Positions 57,720 through 64,000 of a DNA stretch of 64,000 nucleotides are shown here, in pieces. This stretch comes from Kitasatospora acidiphila (GTDB taxonomy: Bacteria; Actinomycetota; Actinomycetes; Streptomycetales; Streptomycetaceae). The notes beneath the pieces are model-generated. The model saw only the letters and a list, made by a program, of their open reading frames with translations, did no database searches and was not told where the DNA came from. The translations under genes were made by a program, and so were the position numbers. The DNA is taken from NCBI RefSeq assembly GCF_006636205.1, contig NZ_VIGB01000003.1, positions 62,001 to 126,000 on the forward strand. Reading direction: 5' to 3'. Positions within the stretch are counted from its first letter, which is position 1. Each line of letters starts with the position of its first letter.

Positions 57720-58998
57720 CGGCGACCAGCGGCTGATCCGGCCAGTCCACGGCGTACCCGGGCTCGCCGGACGCGCGCAGCCGCGCGTAGCGGAGCAGCT
57801 CGCGGATGATGCCCGCGTTGCCCATGGCCCAGCCGGGCATTGGTTCCAGCTCGCTCGGAGTGACTCGGTGCTCGGTGTTGGACCACCTGCCCCCGTCGGC
57901 GTCGACCGTGGCCCGGGCCAGCAGGTCGGCGACCAGGACGTCGGCAAACTCGCGGCCGTCGCCGTTCTCCACCTGCCGGTCGCAGGCGAGCGCCAGCACC
58001 CCGGCGGTGCCGCAGCAGCGGCCGCTGTTGTCCCGGAAACCCGGGCGCAGGCGCTGCGGCAGCCCGGACTGCCGCACGGTGTGCCAGCAGCGGTCCACCA
58101 GCGCGGCCCAGGACGGATCGCCGAGCACCCGGTGGAGCTGCCGGAACACCTGGGCGTCGCCGGCCGGGCCCTGGCACCAGCCGTAGTTGTAGCGCTCGAG
58201 CCCGGGGTGCTGCTGCTGCGGGTCGGAGTGCGGCACCAGGAACCCGGCCGGGCCGGCCTCGTTGCGGGAGACCACGTCGGCGGCGCCGGCGGCCGCGAGC
58301 TCCAGCAGGTCGGGCCGGTCGGCGGCCCGACCCACGGCGGCCAGGGCGTAGACGATGCCGAGGGTGCCGTGCGAGATGTGGTGCTGCCGGGCTTCCCGGC
58401 CGGTCCTGGCCTCCCATTGCACCCCGTGCGGGGTGGGCTCGGCGATGCGCGCGAAGGGCTCGGTGGCCAGCAGCGCCAGCTCGATGTCGCCGACCTCGAG
58501 GGCGGCGAGCGCGATCCCGGCATTGCCGCCGAACAGCTCGACGAACAGGCTCCAGCGGGTCCCGTCGAAGCGCTCGGGCACCATGGCGAGCGCTTGGCGC
58601 GCGGCGGCCGCTGCGGCGGAGTCGCCCAGTTCCCTGCCGACGGCGTGCAGGGCGAAGGCCATGCCGGCCAGCCCGAAGTGGAACGAGTCGATGGGCCAGC
58701 CGTCGGCCGCAGCGCCGGCGATGAACGGGGTGTCGGCCACGGTGGCGGCGAGGCTCCGGGCGCCGCGCAGGGCGGCGTCGCCGTAGCGGTCGTCCCCGAA
58801 GTGCCGGCGTGCTTCGAGCAGCGCCGGCACCACGCCCGAGGTCGTGGTGCCGCTGTAGAGGGTGGGGTCGAGTTCGTCCTCGGACGGCCGGGTGGGCCAG
58901 GCGAGCCCGTCACCGTCGGTCCTCCGCGCGGTGTGCAGCAGCCAGTCGAGTGCGCCCGTCGCGGTTGCTTCCACCTCGTCCGCTCCGATGATCGTCAT
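57670..58998 (-). CDS. Free-standing LanC-like protein with three-cysteine zinc site
   Basis: 442 residues of the LanC-like (alpha/alpha)6 barrel: SFHFGLAGMAFAL, FGGNAGIALAAL, SHGTLGIVYAL, GWCQGPAGD (Cys275), GRCCGTAGV (Cys328, Cys329) and GNAGIIREL. In LanC the ligands are Cys, Cys and His; here the third position is Cys, as in ProcM-type cyclases. No precursor or dehydratase is next to it; the class III system lies 55 kb away. It could be a lanthionine synthetase acting in trans, or a LanCL-like enzyme with another substrate. ATG at 58998. Confidence 0.88.
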   Translation of the reverse strand: MTIIGADEVEATATGALDWLLHTARRTDGDGLAWPTRPSEDELDPTLYSGTTTSGVVPALLEARRHFGDDRYGDAALRGARSLAATVADTPFIAGAAADGWPIDSFHFGLAGMAFALHAVGRELGDSAAAAAARQALAMVPERFDGTRWSLFVELFGGNAGIALAALEVGDIELALLATEPFARIAEPTPHGVQWEARTGREARQHHISHGTLGIVYALAAVGRAADRPDLLELAAAGAADVVSRNEAGPAGFLVPHSDPQQQHPGLERYNYGWCQGPAGDAQVFRQLHRVLGDPSWAALVDRCWHTVRQSGLPQRLRPGFRDNSGRCCGTAGVLALACDRQVENGDGREFADVLVADLLARATVDADGGRWSNTEHRVTPSELEPMPGWAMGNAGIIRELLRYARLRASGEPGYAVDWPDQPLVAATSAWRPASQPSPASP

Positions 58999-59032
58999 GC
59001 CGTCAAGATTCGCACAGGGGTGGGGGTTGGGG

Positions 59033-59686
59033 TCAGTCGAGCCGCACCCGTCCGCCGAGTGCGATCAGCCCGTCGGAGGCCGGCCGGGTGAACAGCTGCG
59101 ACCCGGCGCCCTGGGTGACGGTGAGCGCACGGCCCAGCTGTCCGGCCAGCTGCAGCGCGGCCGCGCCGGTGGCCTCGTCCTCCTGGATGCCGTCACCGCG
59201 GCCCGGGAAGCCGCGCGCCCGGATCCGGCCGGCGGACTCGTCCTGCCAGGCCCAGGCGTAGGTCCACTCCCCCGGTTCGGGCACGGCCAGTGCCTCGACC
59301 TCGTCGGGGGTGCGGTACTGACGCAGTGTCCGGGGCAGCGCCCAGTCGGGCCGGGCGGTGATCCAGGTGAGCTCGCCGTCCCGCCGCACGGGGATGTCGG
59401 CTACGTCCAGGGTGATCCGGTCCAGCCCCAGCAACCAGGCCGCGCCGATCAGCGGGTAGCCGGCGAACGGCAGCCGCACGCTGGGCGTGTAGATCTCCAG
59501 GGCGCCGCGCCCGGGATCGTCCACGAAGACGGTCTCGCTGTGTCCGAGCCGGCGCGCCAGCTCCTGGCGGTCCCGCTGCTCGGGTATCGCGGCGCCGTCC
59601 CGAACCACGCCCAGCACATTGCCGCAGGCACCGTCCGGGCAGGTGAAGACCCGCACCTGGTCGATGGTCAGATCAGTGGAATCCAT
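59033..59686 (-). CDS. PhzF-family isomerase-like protein
   Basis: 217 residues, shorter than the usual ~280 but with both half-domains: CGNVLGVV, LGHSETVFV, RLPFAGYPLIGAAWLL in the first and QEDEATGAAALQLAGQL in the second. PhzF isomerises a phenazine precursor through an active-site Glu (Glu in HSETVF region). No phenazine genes are nearby, so the substrate is unknown. Confidence 0.88.
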   Translation of the reverse strand: MDSTDLTIDQVRVFTCPDGACGNVLGVVRDGAAIPEQRDRQELARRLGHSETVFVDDPGRGALEIYTPSVRLPFAGYPLIGAAWLLGLDRITLDVADIPVRRDGELTWITARPDWALPRTLRQYRTPDEVEALAVPEPGEWTYAWAWQDESAGRIRARGFPGRGDGIQEDEATGAAALQLAGQLGRALTVTQGAGSQLFTRPASDGLIALGGRVRLD

Positions 59687-60076
59687 CCGGTCATCAGATC
59701 ATCCGGAGGTGGCACAGCGGCAGTGGCAGGATTCGCCGCCACCGTGTCATGGTCGCCATCGGCCTGCGAATCGCGTGATCGTCAGGTCGCACCGGACCGT
59801 TCGTCAACCGACCCGGTTCCCGGCGCTCTTGGGAGTGGCTGACGGGCGTGGCGGCTGGACCGGGGTGCACCGGCGGGAGTTCGCTGGCGAGCACCACCCC
59901 GCACCGCAGGAACCACCGCGACGAGCCCCACCGCCTCCTGCCGCCGCTACGCCGCACGGTCGTCGTCCCCCGGGTGACCCGGCAGCCGCCCGGTCCGCCG
60001 GGCGACGACTGGTGAACCGGCACCCGCTGATCCGACGTTCATCAAACGTCAACCCGGCCATGGAAGGCTGAGCGCC
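59687..60076. other. Intergenic stretch with an operator-like dyad near its end
   Basis: 390 bp with no recognised gene; frames through it are Arg/Pro-rich. GACGTT-CATCA-AACGTC (60034-60050) is a perfect 6-5-6 inverted repeat, 26 bp before the next start, and probably belongs to the promoter of the luciferase-like gene. Confidence 0.5.
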
Positions 60077-61003
60077 ATGCACATCGGACTGTCCATTCCC
60101 CAGTACGGCCGCTTCGCGGATGCCGACTTCGCCGCCCGAGCCGCCACCACCGCCGAGCGGATCGGCTACGACAGCCTCTGGGTCGGCGACCGGCTGCTGG
60201 TCGCGACCGCACCGCGCAGCCAGTACCCCGGCGGTGGCGGCAACGCCCCCGAGGAGCACCAGGTCTTCCTGGACCCGCTGGCCCTGCTCACCGTCGCGGC
60301 CACCGTCACCAGCCGGGTCAGGCTGGGCAGCAGCACCCTCAACGCGCTCTGGCAGCCGCCGGTGCTGCTGGCCCGCTCGCTGACCACGCTGGACCACGTC
60401 AGCGGGGGGCGCCTGGACGTCGGCCTGGGCCTGGGCTGGTCCAAGGACGAGTACCAGGCGGTCGGCGTGCCGTGGGCCGGGCGCGGTGCCCGGCTGGAGG
60501 AGACCCTGGACGTGCTGGAGCGGGTCTGGGCCGAGGACGCGGTGATCGAGCACCGCGGCACCCACTGGACCATACCCAAGGCGATCATGAGCCCCAAGCC
60601 GGTGCAGCGGCCGCGCCCGCCGGTGCTGCTGGGCGGCTTCAGCCAGGCCACCCTGGAGCGGGTCGGCCGCCGGGCCGACGGCTGGCTGGCCGGCGGGCTG
60701 CCGCTGCCGGTGCTGACCCAGATGTGGCGGGCCGTCCTGCAGCGCGCCGAGGCGGCCGGGCGTGACCCGCAGGCGCTGCGCCTGGTGGTCCGGGTCAACC
60801 CGGTGCTGACGGCCGAGCCGGCGCCCGAGGCGCAGGTGCCCCGCCGGGGCACGGTCGGCCAGCTGGTCGGCTATCTGAGCGGTGTGGTCGAGGCGCTGGA
60901 CGCCGAGGTGCTGCTCGATCTGCACTTCGCGGCGGGCGACCCCGAGGAGTACCTGGCGCTCGCCGCCGGTCTGCACGACGCGCTGCGCGAGCGGGCTTCC
61001 TGA
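60077..61003 (+). CDS. Luciferase-like (LLM) F420-type oxidoreductase
   Basis: 308 residues of the bacterial luciferase-like fold: GLSIPQYGRFADADF start, AERIGYDSLWVGDRLL, LDVGLGLGWSKDEYQAVGV and VLLGGFSQATLERVGRRADGWL. Such enzymes use F420 or FMN; the GLGWSxxEYxxxG motif fits the F420 subgroup common in actinomycetes. Substrate unknown. A dyad at 60034-60050 suggests regulation. Confidence 0.9.
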   Translation: MHIGLSIPQYGRFADADFAARAATTAERIGYDSLWVGDRLLVATAPRSQYPGGGGNAPEEHQVFLDPLALLTVAATVTSRVRLGSSTLNALWQPPVLLARSLTTLDHVSGGRLDVGLGLGWSKDEYQAVGVPWAGRGARLEETLDVLERVWAEDAVIEHRGTHWTIPKAIMSPKPVQRPRPPVLLGGFSQATLERVGRRADGWLAGGLPLPVLTQMWRAVLQRAEAAGRDPQALRLVVRVNPVLTAEPAPEAQVPRRGTVGQLVGYLSGVVEALDAEVLLDLHFAAGDPEEYLALAAGLHDALRERAS

Positions 61004-61049
61004 GGCCCTCCCTTGCCCTGAGCGGCCGTCAGGTGCGATCTTGTCAGGC

Positions 61050-61808
61050 GTGGATCTTGGACTTGCGGGCAAGAAGGCGTTCATCACCGGTGGCACCCAG
61101 GGCATCGGGCTGGCCGTGGCCCGGGCGCTGGTCGCGGAGGGCGCCCAGGTGGCCGTCTGCGGCCGCGACCCGGAGCGACTGGCAGCCACCGGCCTGCCCG
61201 GTGTCCAGGCCGATGTGACCGACCCCGAGCAGCTGGGCCGAGCCGTCGACGACGCCGCCGAACTGCTGGGCGGGCTGGACCTGTTGGTCGCCAATGCCGG
61301 CGGTGCGTTCGGCGGCGGCCTGCTGGACTCGACGCCCGAGGAGTGGGCGCAGACCTATGCGATCAATGTGCTGCACGCGGCGCATGCGATCCGCACGGCG
61401 GTGCCGCACTTCGAACGGCAGGGCGGCGGCAGTGCGGTGGTGGTCGCCTCGATCACCGGTTGGAAGCCGGGTCCGAAGTCCTCCTACGCGTCGGCCAAGG
61501 CCGCCGAGATCCACCTGGCGGCTGCGCTGGGGCAGGAGTTGGGCCCGCGCAACATCCGGGTGAACGCGCTCAGCCCCGGCTCGGTGCTGGCCGAGGGCGG
61601 CGGTTGGGAGTGGTTCAAGGAGCACCACCCCGAGCGGTTCGAGAAGTTCGAGCGCGAGGACTTCCCCCGCGGCCGGCTGGTGGAGCTGCGGGAGGTCACC
61701 GACGTCGCGTGCTTCCTGCTGTCGCCCCGGGCCAGTGGCATCAACGGCGCCAACATCTGCGTGGACGCCGCCCAGGACCACCCGAGCGCGGGCCGGCTGT
61801 TCCCGTGA
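61050..61808 (+). CDS. Short-chain dehydrogenase/reductase
   Basis: 252 residues: cofactor motif TGGTQGIGLAVARAL, NAGGAFGG, catalytic Ser in ASITGW (about residue 137) and YASAK with Tyr and Lys (about 150). NAD(P)-dependent alcohol or ketone oxidoreductase. I chose the GTG at 61050; TTGTCAGGC before it contains no Shine-Dalgarno, so it may be leaderless. It follows the luciferase-like gene by 46 bp and may share its transcript. Confidence 0.9.
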   Translation: MDLGLAGKKAFITGGTQGIGLAVARALVAEGAQVAVCGRDPERLAATGLPGVQADVTDPEQLGRAVDDAAELLGGLDLLVANAGGAFGGGLLDSTPEEWAQTYAINVLHAAHAIRTAVPHFERQGGGSAVVVASITGWKPGPKSSYASAKAAEIHLAAALGQELGPRNIRVNALSPGSVLAEGGGWEWFKEHHPERFEKFEREDFPRGRLVELREVTDVACFLLSPRASGINGANICVDAAQDHPSAGRLFP

Positions 61809-61851
61809 GCCCTAAGTGTCCTGGGAGTTGTGCGAGGTAGGCTGCGAAATC

Positions 61852-62394
61852 ATGCCTGCGGATGACATGCCTGCGGATGAGCCGTTCATCGACGACGACG
61901 GCGACCATGACGTCTGCTGGTTCTGCCCGGCGCTGCGGTATCCGGCCGGGCGGTTCGACGTGTACCGGCGGCCGTCCCGGGACGCGCCGTTCGATCCGGC
62001 GACGGGCTTTCGCTACACGGCGGCCGGGGTCCCGGTGTGCGTGCATCCGGGCAAGGTCGGCCTGCCGGCGGCCCGTTACGCCAGCAAGCGCCTGCCGGTG
62101 CCGGCCCTGGCGCCACGCCCGGCCCCGCCCCGGGCGCCGCTCCCCCACCCCGACGCGCTGCCGCCGCGGCGCACCCCGTCGCCGCGCCCGGCCGAGCCGG
62201 ACGACGCCGCGATCCTGGCCGGCGCCCGCCCCCAGGTGCCCGAGGAGTTGCTCGCCCTGCTGCGCGGGCGGCTGCGCCAAGCGGACCCCGATCAGCTTCA
62301 GGAGGCCGTGGCCGAGGCCGAGTTGACGGCCTGCCACAGCTTCCCGGTGGACGCCGTGGTCGCGGCGATACGCCAGGTGCTGAGCGGCGGTTGA
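61852..62394 (+). CDS. Uncharacterised protein with N-terminal CWFC motif
   Basis: 180 residues: an acidic start (MPADDMPADEPFIDDDGDHD), a CWFCPALRYP segment, a second possible ligand region with GVPVCVHPGK, a Pro-rich linker and a C-terminal helical part (ELLALLRGRLRQADPDQLQEAVAEAEL). The cysteines and His suggest a small metal-binding module. I chose the ATG at 61852; an ATG at 61816 is also in frame. Function unknown. Its stop lies in a TGACCCGCCGTCA palindrome shared with the convergent MarR gene. Confidence 0.72.
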   Translation: MPADDMPADEPFIDDDGDHDVCWFCPALRYPAGRFDVYRRPSRDAPFDPATGFRYTAAGVPVCVHPGKVGLPAARYASKRLPVPALAPRPAPPRAPLPHPDALPPRRTPSPRPAEPDDAAILAGARPQVPEELLALLRGRLRQADPDQLQEAVAEAELTACHSFPVDAVVAAIRQVLSGG

Positions 62395-62401
62395 CCCGCC
62401 G

Positions 62402-62911
62402 TCACCCCTCGGGCTCGCCGGCCCGACCACTCGTCAGGCCCGGTGCCGCGTCCGCGATCCGCTGCCGCATCGAGCGGCGCCCCAGCGCCTCGACGGCCTC
62501 CTCGATCAGCCGGCTCAGCGGATAGGGCAGCTCGGCCTCGAACGCGGCGGCCGCCGCGACGGTCGCGTCCCACTCGGCGTTCATCACCGGCAGCAGTTCC
62601 TCTCCGCGCGGGCTGAGCCGGACGATCCGCTGCCGGGCGTCGGCGCCGGGGGCCAGCACCACCAGATCGTCCTTGACCATCGACGCGACCGTCTGACTGG
62701 CGGCCGAGTGGGTCACGCCGATCGCCCGCCCCAAGTCCCGGATGCTGCTCGGCCCGTCGGCCACCAGTGCCCGCACCACGGGCACGTAGCGCGGCCGGAA
62801 GCCCGGCAGGCCGAGATCGTCGTAGACCGCCGCGACATCGCCGTCCAGCAGCTCCAGCAGATGGCGCAGCCGGGTGCCGAGCGGATAACCACCAAGCGCT
62901 TGATCACTCAT
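62402..62911 (-). CDS. MarR-family regulator
   Basis: 169 residues with the winged HTH: DGPSSIRDLGRAIGVTHSAASQTVASMVKDDLVV and DARQRIVRLSPRGEELL (wing). It sits head to head with the proline iminopeptidase gene across 69 bp that carry a 20-bp near-palindrome, so it likely represses itself and that gene. Confidence 0.9.
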   Translation of the reverse strand: MSDQALGGYPLGTRLRHLLELLDGDVAAVYDDLGLPGFRPRYVPVVRALVADGPSSIRDLGRAIGVTHSAASQTVASMVKDDLVVLAPGADARQRIVRLSPRGEELLPVMNAEWDATVAAAAAFEAELPYPLSRLIEEAVEALGRRSMRQRIADAAPGLTSGRAGEPEG

Positions 62912-62919
62912 ACGGTCTA

Positions 62920-62939
62920 ATGTAACAGTGCTGTTGCAT
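62920..62939. promoter_or_regulatory. MarR operator, 20-bp near-palindrome
   Basis: ATGTAACAG-TG-CTGTTGCAT pairs at 8 of 10 positions around its centre, 8 bp upstream of the MarR start and 41 bp upstream of pip. Typical MarR geometry in a divergent promoter. Confidence 0.72.
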
Positions 62940-62980
62940 CTACGCGATGCCGCCGTACCAACAACGTGGAGGGGGCCGAG

Positions 62981-63993
62981 ATGGCCGAGTTGTATCCGGA
63001 AATCCAGCCGTACCAGAGCGGGATGCTCGATGTCGGGGACGGCAACCAGATCTACTGGGAGGTCTGCGGACGGGCGGACGGCAAGCCCGCGGTGGTGGTG
63101 CACGGGGGCCGGGCTCCGGTTGCGGTCCCCGGTCGCGCCGCTACTTCGACCCCGAGCGCTACCGGGTGGTCCTGTTCGACCAGCGCAACTGCGGCCGCAG
63201 CACCCCGCACGCGTCCGACCCGGCCACCGACCTGCGGCACAACACCACCGCCCACCTGATCGCCGACATGGAGAAGCTCCGCGAGCACCTGGGCATCGAG
63301 CAGTGGCTGCTGTTCGGCGGCTCCTGGGGCTCCACGCTGATCCTGGCCTATGCCGAGACCCACCCGGAGCGGGTCTCGGAGATCGTGATCTCCGCCGTCA
63401 CCACCACCCGGCGCTACGAGCTCGACTGGCTCTACCGGGGCGCCGGCCGGTTCCAGCCCGAGGCCTGGGACCGGTTCCTGGCCGGCGCGCCGGGCACCCC
63501 CCGCGACGGGGACGTGGTGGCCGCCTACGCGCGCCTGGTGGAGGACCCGGACCCGGCGGTGCGGGCGAAGGCCACCGCCGACTGGGTCGCCTGGGAGGAC
63601 GCGGTGCTGTCCAACGAGACCGGCGGCTCCTTCAACCCCTACGGTGACCGGCCGGACGACGCCCAGACGGCGCTGGTGCGGATCTGCGCCCACTACTTCT
63701 CGCAGGGGGCCTTCCTGGAGGAGGGCGCCCTGCTGCGGGACGCCGGCAAGCTGGCCGGGATCCCCGGGGTGCTGGTGCACGGGCGGTACGACATGGGCGG
63801 CCCGCTCGACACCGCCTGGGAGCTCGCCAAGGCGTGGCCGGGCGTGGCGCTGCACGTGGTCGAGGACGCGGGCCACCTCGGCGGCCTCAACGCCACCACC
63901 CGTGGCCATGTCCTGGCGGCGCTCGATCGGTTCGCCGGCGACACGCCGGTATCCGGAGACGACACGCCGATGTCCGGAGAGGCGGACGTCTGA
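62981..63993 (+). pseudogene. pip: Proline iminopeptidase, apparently frameshifted
   Basis: The frame from the ATG at 62981 (MAELYPEIQPYQSG; GGAGGGGG ribosome-binding site) matches the N-terminus of Pip, reaches VVVHGG, and then leaves the frame. The next frame resumes with PGSGCGP, RRYFDPERYRVVLFDQRNCGRS, nucleophile elbow FGGSWGSTLILAYA and His EDAGHLGG. Adding one C in GGGGGCCGGGC (63104-63113) restores the expected HGGPGSGCGP. The enzyme removes N-terminal proline from peptides. A sequencing error is likely, as the rest is intact; otherwise it is a recent pseudogene. Divergent from the MarR regulator. Confidence 0.85.
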
Positions 63994-64000
63994 CCATAAG

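Noticed and set aside
59694..60023. 109-codon minus-strand frame in the gap before the luciferase-like gene
   Set aside because: Arg/Pro-rich, no start context and no recognisable fold; listed as intergenic.

Overview
The window is very GC-rich actinomycete DNA. High third-position GC, frequent GTG starts, four-base ATGA/GTGA gene overlaps, a class III lanthipeptide pair of the SapB type, a WhiJ-type cluster (XRE regulator, DUF397, HATPase), a mycothiol-era DinB protein, an F420-type luciferase-like oxidoreductase and an FxsT-like TIR/NB-ARC/TPR protein together point to Streptomycetaceae (Streptomyces or Kitasatospora). I saw no rRNA, tRNA, CRISPR array, insertion sequence or integrase. The genus is an inference.

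Layout. 0.2-3.7 kb: a three-domain class III lanthipeptide synthetase, a 41-residue SapB-like precursor with two labionin motifs, a strong stem-loop and a small membrane protein. 3.9-9 kb: Tat-exported phospholipase C, a type B carboxylesterase divergent from a TetR regulator, and a ComB-like phosphatase. 9-12.5 kb: a divergent chorismate-binding enzyme facing a drug exporter fused to a MarR-like domain. 12.6-20 kb: a regulator-rich stretch with three PadR genes, each near a perfect inverted repeat, controlling small hydrolase or membrane-protein units, including a probable leaderless 30-codon ORF. 20.1-29 kb: a 49-residue secreted peptide, crotonase, a tandem alpha/beta hydrolase with a degenerate first domain, a medium-chain reductase, the relic of a short-chain dehydrogenase beside its LysR regulator, a VOC protein, a TetR/hydrolase pair and an ABC exporter.

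29.3-37.0 kb: six genes in one direction: TerD-like protein (with a frameshift), a small protein, a membrane-anchored protein with a possible TIR-like domain, a YcnI copper protein with its membrane partner, and a 1195-residue TIR/TIR/NB-ARC/TPR protein. 37.3-46.4 kb: lipoprotein, two methyltransferases, a CGNR regulator facing a metallo-beta-lactamase-fold enzyme, a compact RNA-ligase-like nucleotidyltransferase, and an ArsR regulator facing an exporter. 46.5-48.6 kb: the WhiJ-type cluster. 48.65-51.67 kb: a four-gene block (DUF1963, cupin, NTF2-like, TetR) bounded by a 26-bp direct repeat. 52-64 kb: RIO kinase, secreted TAP-type peptidase, a coupled hydrolase/ECF sigma/SRPBCC operon, a LysR-like/DUF5997 divergent pair, a free-standing LanC-like cyclase with a three-cysteine zinc site, PhzF-like protein, luciferase-like oxidoreductase, SDR, MarR regulator and a frameshifted proline iminopeptidase.

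Two cross-cutting observations: the palindrome TGACG-N3-CGTCA recurs seven times, often holding the stop codons of convergent genes; and the two apparent frameshifts (TerD-like and pip) are each repaired by adding one C to a GGCCGG context, which suggests sequencing error. The best candidates for under-described biology are the transporter-less lanthipeptide locus, the orphan three-cysteine cyclase, the TerD/TIR-like/NB-ARC run, the secreted Gly-Cys-Cys peptide and the leaderless PadR-controlled small ORF.
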